A program made the translations under genes and the position numbers. Of a DNA stretch of 9,653 bases, positions 1 to 5,490 are shown piece by piece. Every line of letters begins with the position of its first letter. The stretch's first letter is position 1. A model generated the notes under the pieces. It saw only the letters and a list, made by a program, of their open reading frames with translations. It made no database searches and was not told the origin of the DNA. This stretch comes from Candidatus Melainabacteria bacterium (lineage in GTDB: Bacteria; Cyanobacteriota; Vampirovibrionia; Obscuribacterales; Obscuribacteraceae): positions 1 through 9,653 of the forward strand of contig JACMKL010000153.1 in assembly GCA_014380105.1 (NCBI GenBank), read 5' to 3'.

Positions 1-591
1 AACGGCGTCAGCTACCGAGAACAACAAAGACTTGATGCCCAACTCGATCAGCTCGCTCAAGAAATCTACCGCGAAAGTAATGACCATCAATCTCTTGGTC
101 GTAAGCCTTGGGGCTGGGCACCAAATTACTCATATTCCGCCAATAACAACAATTGGAAATATGGTCACTGGCAAAATGGTCGCTGGATTGGTAGAGATAT
201 GCGCGATAGCGACCGCGACGGCAAACCAAACTGGCGCGATTCAAACAATAATCGCGCAAACGGCGGCGGTAATCCTATGGGCGATCGTGACCGTGATGGA
301 AAGCCAAACTATGCTGATTCACGCGACAATCGCGACCGCGACCGCGATGGCAGACCAAACTGGCGTGACCCGCGCGACAATCGCGTCGGCGGCGGCGGCT
401 GGAAAGACGGTGATCCAGGTCGTGGAACGACTGCAAACGAAGCAGCCAGAAATGCGGCAGACCGCGCTCGCCTAAACAATCTCGAAGCATCGATGAAATC
501 TGATGGTCGTCTAAATGGAAGAGAAAGAGAAGTTCTCCAACAAAAAGATCGTCAATTAGACAGACAAGAACGCAGAGACAGAAGAGACTAA
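1..591 (+). CDS. Acidic/Arg-rich protein with calcium-loop-like repeats (5' partial)
   Basis: The frame is open from base 1 to a TAA at 589-591, so the gene enters from the left edge and 196 C-terminal residues are visible; the Met codon at 199 is internal. Visible order: a helical segment (residues 1-30, beginning NGVSYREQQRLDAQLDQLAQ), a Trp/Asn-rich stretch (about 37-66, with GHWQNGRW), three DxDxDGxPNxxD loops (residues 69-80, 95-106, 112-123), a Gly-rich linker, and a second helical segment with DGRLNGREREVLQQ. The two helical ends resemble each other (G-x-x-x-RE-x3-L-x6-L), a pattern I associate with secreted or periplasmic hypothetical proteins. The aspartate loops resemble thrombospondin type 3 / EF-hand calcium loops, so calcium binding outside the cytoplasm is inferred. 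The N-terminus, where a signal peptide would be, lies outside the window. Precise function unknown. Confidence 0.8.
   Translation, partial: NGVSYREQQRLDAQLDQLAQEIYRESNDHQSLGRKPWGWAPNYSYSANNNNWKYGHWQNGRWIGRDMRDSDRDGKPNWRDSNNNRANGGGNPMGDRDRDGKPNYADSRDNRDRDRDGRPNWRDPRDNRVGGGGWKDGDPGRGTTANEAARNAADRARLNNLEASMKSDGRLNGREREVLQQKDRQLDRQERRDRRD
205..369 (+). repeat. Three DxDxDGxPNxxD calcium-loop-like coding repeats
   Basis: Three 12-codon units at 205-240, 283-318 and 334-369 encode DSDRDGKPNWRD, DRDRDGKPNYAD and DRDRDGRPNWRD. The acidic residues at positions 1, 3, 5 and 12 with Gly at 6 match thrombospondin type 3-like calcium loops; Asn at 9 replaces the more usual Asp. At DNA level the units are similar but carry several synonymous changes, so they are kept as protein repeats and are not recent perfect duplications. 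Confidence 0.7.
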
Positions 592-616
592 CATCTGCTT
601 TTAGCTCACTAAAACA

Positions 617-647
617 AAAAACGCCCTTGCGAAGCAGGGGCGTTTTT
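617..647. terminator. Bidirectional intrinsic terminator
   Basis: The arms ACGCCCTTGC (621-630) and GCAGGGGCGT (634-643) pair over 10 bp with one G-U around a GAA loop, extended by AAAA/TTTT. The A-run on the left and T-run on the right make it work in both directions. It sits between the stop of the plus-strand gene (591) and the stop of the convergent minus-strand gene (673), so it most likely terminates both. Confidence 0.9.
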
Positions 648-672
648 CTGATTGACTGTAGACGAATATACA

Positions 673-1812
673 TCACATAATTTGTCGCGCCAGCATCAGT
701 GGAGAGACCTTTTTGCGCGCACCAGTTATGACAAATACGCGCGGACCTCTTAATTGCACAAGCATCCAGCTATTATTTTCAAGTTTTACAATATCTGTAT
801 TGGCAGCGTCCCCACCAATTTCTGTCAATTCATGGTCAGCGTCTAGATTGTCGCGAAAGGCACTATAGGCTGCATTTGCTACAGATTTGCTGCCATAATC
901 AATCAGTAAAAGTTTCAGTCTTTCGGGTGGCAGTTGAAAGCGATAATCGGAAGTAACTGCACCTTTTGCACGCTCAAGAGAGAGAGAAGAAACATATGGT
1001 GCGGGGAAAAATTTCTTTCCCGAGTGCGGTCCCATCACCAACTTTTCACTACCGCTTACTCTATCAATGACAGGAAGTTGTGATAGTACCTGTGGTGGCA
1101 AAGTACCGCCGGGCAATGCGGCTTCTAATGACTGCGCAATCACACGCAGGGCTCCTTTACTCTCTTCATCATCTTCTGAAGTTTGAGTGAGGCGCACGAA
1201 GCTATTGCCCTTCCAAAACGAAATGCTTGAGTCGTCTTCACTTGAGCCCGAGCCGCGCACTACAACAGTTGTAGAGCCTTGTCGCATAAAATTATATGCA
1301 CCATAAGCACCTTGAGGTGTGGCAAAAACATAGACACCGATTTGAAGAAATCTTTGCCCACGTTGATATGTTTTTTTGAAAGCCTTCCGTACACCAAATT
1401 CGGCAAGGATGTCGTAAATGTGCGGCTCCAATCCATACAATTGAAATGCGGGCACATTGTCTACTGCGCTTGTATCTACGCTAGAGCCAGCATGCGCGAT
1501 CGATCGCGGAAATGCTTCAAGCGCGCGCGGCTCCCAACCTGGAAGCGCCAATGAGCCAAGCGTTTTGTTGATAGCAGATTCATCTAAAATGATTTGAGGT
1601 TTTGCAATTTTTGCCACCGCAGCAGTCGCAGCAGGCTTCGTGACAGGCGTAGACAATGGAGCCGGCACAGGGACAATGTTTGGTGCAACAGCTGGAATGG
1701 TCGTCGCAGTGGATTCAGAGGTATTTTCAGCGCCAGTCTGCGCTGGAGACTCAATAAAGGCTCCGGACATCATCGATATTGACAAGGCGAAGGCGCTTAG
1801 CCGCACACGCAT
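673..1812 (-). CDS. Exported DUF6599-like protein of unknown function
   Basis: 379 residues if started at ATG 1812; TTG 1815 directly upstream is the only nearby alternative and the Shine-Dalgarno signal is weak (GTGGAA). Residues 1-25 look like a signal peptide (RVRLSAFALSISMMSGAF, then SPAQ), followed by a Pro/Ala/Thr linker to about residue 75. The conserved part starts at LPGWEPR and continues with an FQLYGLEPHIYDILAEFGV segment, a GVYVFATPQGAYGAYNFMR segment and SFWKGNSFVRLT. That order (LPGW; LYG..YD.L.EFG; ATPQGAYGAY; FWKG) is what I recall of DUF6599 proteins, which have no established biochemical role; the assignment is from memory of the pattern. A second half, from about residue 235, contains LPPERLKLLLIDYGSK and a further A/Y-rich helix and may be a second copy of a related fold. 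The gene converges with the partial gene on its left. Confidence 0.8.
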   Translation of the reverse strand: MRVRLSAFALSISMMSGAFIESPAQTGAENTSESTATTIPAVAPNIVPVPAPLSTPVTKPAATAAVAKIAKPQIILDESAINKTLGSLALPGWEPRALEAFPRSIAHAGSSVDTSAVDNVPAFQLYGLEPHIYDILAEFGVRKAFKKTYQRGQRFLQIGVYVFATPQGAYGAYNFMRQGSTTVVVRGSGSSEDDSSISFWKGNSFVRLTQTSEDDEESKGALRVIAQSLEAALPGGTLPPQVLSQLPVIDRVSGSEKLVMGPHSGKKFFPAPYVSSLSLERAKGAVTSDYRFQLPPERLKLLLIDYGSKSVANAAYSAFRDNLDADHELTEIGGDAANTDIVKLENNSWMLVQLRGPRVFVITGARKKVSPLMLARQIM

Positions 1813-1923
1813 CAATCAGCATTCCACTTCGTCGGCGTAACCTACATACATTACCACCAATGACCACACATACCGACGAAATCGGGAGCATACAGTGATT
1901 TACTAAGTTCGAAATTGGTGTGA

Positions 1924-1972
1924 TGCCACCATTCACGAAAATATGGCATACCGTATTCTCCCAATGGTGGCA
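1924..1972. repeat. 10-bp perfect inverted repeat with nested hairpin
   Basis: TGCCACCATT (1924-1933) and AATGGTGGCA (1963-1972) are exact reverse complements. Inside them ATATGG (1941-1946) pairs with CCGTAT (1951-1956) over a CATA loop with one G-U. There is no T-tract, so it is not a standard terminator. It could be a structured leader or paired operator half-sites; the sequence does not decide. Confidence 0.5.
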
Positions 1973-2056
1973 CTATAAAATCATGCGCAATAAAGTTACC
2001 AAAGGCAGTACGTTTCACTTCACTCTACCCATGCTAGGAAATCAACCTTTACCCTG

Positions 2057-2210
2057 GAGGTAGCATATAAAAACGTAGACTTTTAAAGTTTTACAGTTTT
2101 ATTCACGCGTTAGAGAAATTGGGAACCCTGGTTACCCAACTAGGTCTATACAATGTCTGTAGAATGACAGACGAATCGAAAAGCTGAATCGGGTAACTTT
2201 ATGCTACCTC
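2057..2210. ncRNA. Candidate structured RNA: long-range 11-bp stem enclosing two hairpins
   Basis: GAGGTAGCATA (2057-2067) and TATGCTACCTC (2200-2210) are perfect reverse complements 132 bases apart. Between them lie a hairpin with stem TTGGGAAC / GTTaCCCAA (2119-2139, one bulged A, loop CCTG) and a hairpin GTCTGT-AGAATG-ACAGAC (2155-2172). Together they would form a closed multibranch structure 92 bases upstream of the lipoprotein start, in its 5' leader if transcription begins far enough upstream. I do not recognise a known riboswitch or small RNA family. Random occurrence of 6- to 11-bp pairings in 490 bases cannot be excluded. Confidence 0.3.
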
Positions 2211-2286
2211 TCGTCGACCGCCACTGACTGACCACACGCAGATGCGGAATACGCAGCAAAAACTCAATCCAAGTCACCAATTCACT

Positions 2287-2292
2287 AAGGAG
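2287..2292 (+). promoter_or_regulatory. Ribosome binding site of the lipoprotein gene
   Basis: AAGGAG ends 10 bases before ATG 2303. It fixes the start and gives the signal sequence a Lys-containing n-region. Confidence 0.85.
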
Positions 2293-2302
2293 AATTATTG
2301 TT

Positions 2303-2680
2303 ATGAAGTACGCGAAAATGATTTTGGCTATGAGTAGTGTTGTATTAATGGTTGGTTGCAGTGAAAAAAGCGCCCAAGTTTCTGACAACTTGAAAGATAT
2401 CGACCGTCAAGCCAATATTCAAAAAGAACAAGTCCAACAATCTGCTGACGTTCTGAAAGAAAACATCGAGTCTAAGACCGATGCTCAAAAGGAAGCACTC
2501 GATGCCAACAAAGTAGACCTAGAACAAGCAAAGAAAGCAGCCGACGATAAGAAGGATGCAATTGAAGACCAATCAGACTTCGCCAAGAAAAACATTGACG
2601 ATCAAGTCAAAACATCTAAGAAAGTAGTTGAGCGAAATGCTGAAGCTGCCAAAGCAGCAGTTAAAGAAGCAGCTCACTAA
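2303..2680 (+). CDS. Small helical lipoprotein
   Basis: 125 residues. The N-terminus MKYAKMILAMSSVVLMVGC is a lipoprotein signal with a lipobox-like L-M-V-G-C and Cys19 as lipidation site. Residue +2 is Ser, so in a diderm sorting to the outer membrane would be possible. The mature part is Gly- and Pro-free, extremely rich in Lys, Asp, Glu, Gln and Ala, and reads as one long amphipathic helix or coiled coil (for example QKEQVQQSADVLKENIESKT) with repeated DxxK/AxxA periods. This resembles murein-lipoprotein-like or LEA-like envelope proteins by composition only; no catalytic motif is present. A periplasmic structural or stress role is inferred. Strong Shine-Dalgarno upstream and a strong terminator downstream make it a single-gene unit. 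Confidence 0.85.
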   Translation: MKYAKMILAMSSVVLMVGCSEKSAQVSDNLKDIDRQANIQKEQVQQSADVLKENIESKTDAQKEALDANKVDLEQAKKAADDKKDAIEDQSDFAKKNIDDQVKTSKKVVERNAEAAKAAVKEAAH

Positions 2681-2723
2681 GTAACGCTAAAGCTCAGCTT
2701 TACGTCAAAACTATAAGCATGGT

Positions 2724-2759
2724 GAGAGAGGGCGAGACATTCGTGTTTTGCCCTCTCTC
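2724..2759 (+). terminator. Strong intrinsic terminator after the lipoprotein gene
   Basis: GAGAGAGGGC (2724-2733) pairs perfectly with GCCCTCTCTC (2750-2759), and the stem continues inward for six more pairs (two G-U) to a TTCG tetraloop at 2740-2743, giving a 16-bp hairpin. Only a short TTT follows, so the pyrimidine-rich CTCTCTCTTT acts as the weak-pairing tail. It lies 43 bases past the lipoprotein stop. Confidence 0.85.
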
Positions 2760-2850
2760 TTTGGTTTACCAAATAACTTCAAAGAAATTTTCACGAATTA
2801 TTCCGCCTTTCAAGGGACGGATGTACGTTTCGAATGGCTAACTCGGCAAT

Positions 2851-2925
2851 GGAGAAGAAGAATTCATGCCCCTTCCAGACGTTTTATACACGAATTCGAG
2901 TACGCCAATTGCGTACGCCATTTAG
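2851..2925 (+). other. Mini-ORF (19 codons) with strong ribosome binding site, ended by amber
   Basis: GGAGAAG at 2851-2857 sits 8 bases before ATG 2866. The frame runs 19 codons to TAG at 2923-2925 and, after CGA ATT TAC, continues in the same frame into the ORF starting at ATG 2935. It can be read as a leader peptide, as the 5' piece of a gene broken by a nonsense change, or as chance. The same GGAGAAG motif precedes the GGDEF gene at 3303. The rest of 2763-2850 shows no gene. Confidence 0.35.
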
Positions 2926-2934
2926 CGAATTTAC

Positions 2935-3219
2935 ATGCGTCTCATCTTGCCGCATCATGGAAACTATCGAGGGATTGATTCCGTCAGCTACCCATACCCA
3001 CCAACCAGAGTAAAAAAAGCCATGCACGCTTTAAACAACGACAAACTAGTCAATCTCTCGATCCAACTTTTAGAAGAATCAAATCATCAACATCCGGCAA
3101 ATCTAGCTCCGGAACGCTGCCCAGCTTGCTGGACACGTCAAATGGCATGCGATCTAGTCCGCTATATTCATACCGATAAGTCCAGTGAATACGACGCTCA
3201 AATATCGAAAGCCGCTTAA
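2935..3219 (+). CDS. Small hypothetical protein with CPxC motif
   Basis: 94 residues from ATG 2935, or 65 from ATG 3022. Neither start has a clear Shine-Dalgarno; the good one nearby (2851-2857) belongs to an in-frame mini-ORF that stops 9 bases before 2935. The part after residue 30 looks like real protein: NNDKLVNLSIQLLEESNHQH, then ERCPACWTRQMACDLVRYIH. Cys-Pro-Ala-Cys plus a Cys ten residues further could bind a metal or be redox-active, but there is no recognisable domain. I do not recognise the family. It lies 83 bases upstream of the GGDEF gene on the same strand, so cotranscription is possible. If the amber codon is a mutation, the original protein would have started at 2866 and had about 117 residues. 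Confidence 0.5.
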   Translation: MRLILPHHGNYRGIDSVSYPYPPTRVKKAMHALNNDKLVNLSIQLLEESNHQHPANLAPERCPACWTRQMACDLVRYIHTDKSSEYDAQISKAA

Positions 3220-3289
3220 GCCCGGGTTATGGGGGCGTTATTCGCAGTCTCTAGCCCACCCTTACTACCAAAATCTAAAAATTGCCATT

Positions 3290-3296
3290 GGAGAAG
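3290..3296 (+). promoter_or_regulatory. Ribosome binding site of the GGDEF gene
   Basis: GGAGAAG lies 6 bases upstream of ATG 3303 and supports that start over the later in-frame Met codons. Confidence 0.8.
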
Positions 3297-3302
3297 TGAA
3301 AT

Positions 3303-3989
3303 ATGTTTTCCGCCTCTGCCATGCCCGCTATTAACTGGCTTCGCACAAAAACCGGTACAAATATTCCAGCCATAATGTCTAGCAATACGACTTCTGAGCG
3401 CGTCAGACAATTTCCTGACCAACCAAATGTAAAAGCCAAACCAGGCAAAAAAACGCTGAGAGACACAGAACCTGCGTTTTTACTGAATCAGAATTTGCCA
3501 CACTTACTAGATCGCGAAACCGGTATCCTCAACCGCTCTGCAATCGAATGGAAGCTCAATTATGAGGTCCTGAGGGCAAAGCGCTACCGTCGTCCTGTCA
3601 GCATTCTCTTACTATCTATCGACAATTTGGAAAATACCAGTGAACGTTATGGAGCGCTTGCTGGTGCCGAATTGGTCACCTATCTGGGTTCTCTTTTGAA
3701 AGAACATACTCGCGATACGGATTTCGTAGGTAGAATCGAGACCAATCTGTTCGTGATCATTTGTCCAGAAACCCCTCAGCTCAATGCTCTCAAGATAGTT
3801 AGACGAGTGGGACGTCAAATGCAAGCACGTGCAATGTCCTGGAGCAATCGTCCAATAAACACCATTAGCGTTGGCTCTGCATGCTCTCCTAGTGATGGCG
3901 AAACTGTCAGTTTGCTACTTCAGAAAGCAATGCAACATTTGGATATGGCAAAGCGTGATGATGGAGACTGTGTTTTCTTCACAGCGTAG
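3303..3989 (+). CDS. Degenerate GGDEF-domain protein, probable c-di-GMP binder
   Basis: 228 residues. Residues 1-66 are a non-conserved, soluble N-terminal tail without membrane segment or PAS/REC-like pattern. Residues 68-226 follow the GGDEF fold: DRETGILNRSAIEWKL (the DxLTGLxNR helix), PVSILLLSIDNLENTSERYG (the LxxiDiDxFKxiNDxYG strand-helix), FVGRIETNLFVIICP (signature hairpin), NTISVGSA and AMQHLDMAKRDDGDCVFF at the end. The signature itself reads E146-T-N-L-F150 where active diguanylate cyclases have GG(D/E)EF, so the catalytic Gly and acidic residues are gone and cyclase activity is not expected. R137-x-x-D140 stands five residues before that position, exactly where the inhibitory c-di-GMP site (I-site) lies in active enzymes. 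The likely role is therefore a c-di-GMP receptor or scaffold. It converges with the gntR gene, 14 bases apart. Confidence 0.85.
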   Translation: MFSASAMPAINWLRTKTGTNIPAIMSSNTTSERVRQFPDQPNVKAKPGKKTLRDTEPAFLLNQNLPHLLDRETGILNRSAIEWKLNYEVLRAKRYRRPVSILLLSIDNLENTSERYGALAGAELVTYLGSLLKEHTRDTDFVGRIETNLFVIICPETPQLNALKIVRRVGRQMQARAMSWSNRPINTISVGSACSPSDGETVSLLLQKAMQHLDMAKRDDGDCVFFTA

Positions 3990-4003
3990 AGGGAGACTAG
4001 GTC

Positions 4004-4654
4004 TTATTTTTGCACTTCACTCTCAGGCTCTTTGAGAAAGTGAAACTTGCATATTAGATGATTCAGCAGCATGGCCGCCTTCTTGCCATCACCGTCGCGA
4101 AGCGCGTCAATAACCGGTAAATGGGCTTCTCCAAACTCAGTTAGTTGATCCTTTCCGATGCGATTGAGTGTTCGAAGGAAACGATTTTCAAGGACAACGG
4201 TCTCCCAGATTGATAGCAGGAGCTGATTTCCTGAAGCTTCGATGATAATGCGGTGAAACTCAATGTCGTGCTGTGAGTAAGCTCGCACGTCTTTGTCTTT
4301 GGCAGCCTTCATAAATAGTCGGGCTTCAATTTCAAGTCGTTCAACTTGCCCTTTCATATGCTGACCGGCAAGCTCAGCTCCGAGCTCCTCCAGGGCGACT
4401 CTGACCTGGGACGATTCTTCCAACTCACGATTGCTGACTTCCCGAACTCGCGTTCCTTTATAGGGCTCGGTGACGACCAGACGCATTGCTTCCAGATAAC
4501 GCAGCGATTCTCGCACTGGAGCCTGGCTTGTATTGAGCTCATTGGCAATTTGCATTTCGATGAGACGCTCACCAGGCTTATACGTCCCGTCCAAAATTCG
4601 CTCCAACAGAAATTGGGTTATTTGCTCTCGGGTCGACGCCCGCTTGAATTCCAT
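4004..4654 (-). CDS. GntR-family transcriptional regulator, FadR/FCD subfamily
   Basis: 216 residues, the usual size. Residues 1-72 form the winged helix: REQITQFLLERILDGTYKPG, then LIEMQIANELNTSQAPVRES (recognition helix region) and the wing YKGTRVREVS. Residues 80-205 are the all-helical FCD ligand domain. D130 and H134 (HDIEFHR), H178 (EAHLPVIDALRDGD) and H199 (LLNHL) match in type and spacing the metal-binding Asp/His set of metal-dependent FCD regulators. FCD proteins usually sense small carboxylates; the ligand here is unknown. The start ATG 4654 has GAGGA 6 bases upstream. The gene is divergent from the membrane protein at 4790, and the gap contains a palindromic operator candidate over its own promoter, suggesting autoregulation and control of that neighbour. 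No metabolic operon adjoins it. Confidence 0.93.
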   Translation of the reverse strand: MEFKRASTREQITQFLLERILDGTYKPGERLIEMQIANELNTSQAPVRESLRYLEAMRLVVTEPYKGTRVREVSNRELEESSQVRVALEELGAELAGQHMKGQVERLEIEARLFMKAAKDKDVRAYSQHDIEFHRIIIEASGNQLLLSIWETVVLENRFLRTLNRIGKDQLTEFGEAHLPVIDALRDGDGKKAAMLLNHLICKFHFLKEPESEVQK

Positions 4655-4715
4655 GGATTTTCCTCAATTCTGAGCCGCAATTGTAAACGAAGCCACTCCC
4701 CAAAAACCCTAAGAT

Positions 4716-4754
4716 CGATTATACTTCGATTATCGATAATCGGTAAACGATTAA
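4716..4754. promoter_or_regulatory. Candidate GntR operator: 16-bp palindrome in a CGATTA cluster
   Basis: CGATTATCGATAATCG (4727-4742) is a perfect 16-bp palindrome. Further CGATTA copies start at 4716 (11 bases left of the palindrome) and 4748 (21 bases right of its start), spacings of about one and two helical turns on the same face. The cluster is midway between the divergent gntR and 4790 genes, the typical location for a GntR autoregulatory operator. Binding is inferred. Confidence 0.6.
4718..4747 (-). promoter_or_regulatory. Probable gntR promoter
   Basis: On the minus strand TATAAT (4723-4718) is a perfect -10 and TTTACC (4747-4742, 4 of 6 to TTGACA) lies 18 bases upstream. The palindrome 4727-4742 fills the spacer, so a bound repressor would block the promoter. 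The leader to ATG 4654 would be about 57 bases. Confidence 0.55.
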
Positions 4755-4789
4755 AACAATCAATCTAATGCTCTGCGGAGGGCGAATCA

Positions 4790-5383
4790 ATGGCACATCC
4801 AGATTACGTTTACGGTGTTTTTCAACAATCCACCACGGCAACACGGGTGGTTGAAGACTTGCACAAAGCAGGGTTCAAATCGGCCGACCTCAGCGTAGTT
4901 GGCACCGATTGCGACGAATTCAAGCACCAGTCAGCCAAGATCAAAACTCCAATGGCCAAATACTTTGTACGTTACGGAATTTTCGGTGCACTGGCCGGGT
5001 TACTTGGTGGCCTTTATCTCGACTCCACCATCCCCTATGCGGTTTCCTACCAGGTGATGACAATGTTGATGGGAGCTGTGTCAGGCGGCATCGTTATGGC
5101 TTATATCGGAGTATTTCTCTGCGCATTTTTCCACGCAAACGAGCCGCAATATTACGCCAACGTTTTTGAGGGCGACGTAGAAGAAGGCGGTGTAGTCGTT
5201 CTTGCCGAAGCAAATTCGCCGGAAGAAAGACGCAAAGCGTGGGAGATCATGGAAGCACATGATCCGCTTGAAGTAATTACAAGACGTGCTGTCTACGGCA
5301 ACATCATTGGTGATGTAAAACTCGAGGAGAGCAACGAATTGCGCGGAGAGGAATTGAAGCCGGCACTATCTGCAGTGGCATAG
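4790..5383 (+). CDS. Two-helix membrane protein, general-stress (GSP17M/YflT)-like N-terminus
   Basis: 197 residues; GGAGGG at 4777-4782 is 7 bases before ATG 4790. Residues 7-40 (VYGVFQQSTTATRVVEDLHK and GFKSADLSVVGTD) resemble the small alpha/beta domain of general stress protein 17M / low-temperature-induced proteins. Two Gly-rich membrane segments follow (about 62-79, GIFGALAGLLGGLY; about 88-114, MLMGAVSGGIVMAYIGVFL), and a soluble tail contains GGVVVLAEANSPEERRKAWE, which looks like a second small alpha/beta domain. Such proteins are stress-associated membrane proteins without known enzymatic activity. The GntR operator cluster lies in its upstream region, so it may be a target of that regulator. 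A perfect terminator follows 25 bases downstream, so it is monocistronic. Confidence 0.8.
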   Translation: MAHPDYVYGVFQQSTTATRVVEDLHKAGFKSADLSVVGTDCDEFKHQSAKIKTPMAKYFVRYGIFGALAGLLGGLYLDSTIPYAVSYQVMTMLMGAVSGGIVMAYIGVFLCAFFHANEPQYYANVFEGDVEEGGVVVLAEANSPEERRKAWEIMEAHDPLEVITRRAVYGNIIGDVKLEESNELRGEELKPALSAVA

Positions 5384-5408
5384 TTTCAATTCAAAAAATA
5401 GCCAATAA

Positions 5409-5434
5409 AGAGGGAAGGCTTCTGCCTTCCCTCT
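5409..5434 (+). terminator. Intrinsic terminator after the membrane protein gene
   Basis: AGAGGGAAGGC (5409-5419) and GCCTTCCCTCT (5424-5434) pair perfectly over 11 bp around a TTCT loop. The tail is CTT only, short for a classic U-tract. It lies between two convergent genes and may also serve the minus strand, where CTTTATT follows the hairpin. Confidence 0.8.
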
Positions 5435-5438
5435 CTTA

Positions 5439-5474
5439 AGACAAATCTGGGCTCGGGGTTGCTTTGATTTGTCT
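5439..5474. repeat. 9-bp inverted repeat downstream of the VWA gene
   Basis: AGACAAATC (5439-5447) and GATTTGTCT (5466-5474) are perfect reverse complements with an 18-base loop. GACAAATCT also recurs as a direct copy at 5507-5515 inside the 3' end of the VWA gene. It could be a weak terminator for the minus-strand gene; there is no clear T-tract. Confidence 0.4.
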
Positions 5475-5490
5475 AGCTCTATGTCTCGAT

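Larger units (their letters stand above)
1813..2302. other. Non-coding gap of about 490 bases with clustered inverted repeats
   Basis: No convincing ORF on either strand; the only longer frame (minus, 2146-2388) runs antisense into the lipoprotein gene. The gap carries upstream regions for two divergent genes. It holds the pair CACCAAT/ATTGGTG (1854-1860 and 1914-1920), a nested hairpin at 1924-1972 and a larger arm pair at 2057-2067 / 2200-2210 enclosing two hairpins, described separately. A TATAAA at 1974-1979 and a TACAAT at 2149-2154 could be -10 elements, but neither has a matching -35. I see no tRNA. Confidence 0.5.

Noticed and set aside
275..676. 133-codon minus-strand ORF with RRRRR and Cys/His content
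   Set aside because: Antisense shadow of the Asp/Arg repeat coding sequence; it also reads through the bidirectional terminator.
1851..1935. tRNA-like GTTCGAA followed by CCACCA
   Set aside because: The putative T-arm has a wrong loop size, no matching acceptor 5' strand or anticodon arm could be found, and the CCA is out of register.
2101..2260. Possible cobalamin riboswitch (GGGAAccctGGT and GCCACTG present)
   Set aside because: The other invariant parts (CCCGCAACTGT-type segment, GGAAGGC, GTCAGGAGACC-type segment) are absent, and the downstream gene is not a B12-related gene.
2146..2388. 80-codon minus-strand ORF with hydrophobic stretch
   Set aside because: It is antisense to the lipoprotein signal sequence; the hydrophobicity is a shadow of that region and no start signal is visible.
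2900..2920. Direct repeat GTACGCCA (2900-2907, 2913-2920) with GCGTACGC palindrome
   Set aside because: Short, lies within the mini-ORF, and has no third copy or regulatory context; likely chance.
2748..2978. 76-codon plus-strand ORF
   Set aside because: It starts inside the 16-bp terminator hairpin of the lipoprotein gene, has no ribosome binding site, overlaps the better-supported mini-ORF and 2935 ORF in another frame, and its product looks compositionally random.
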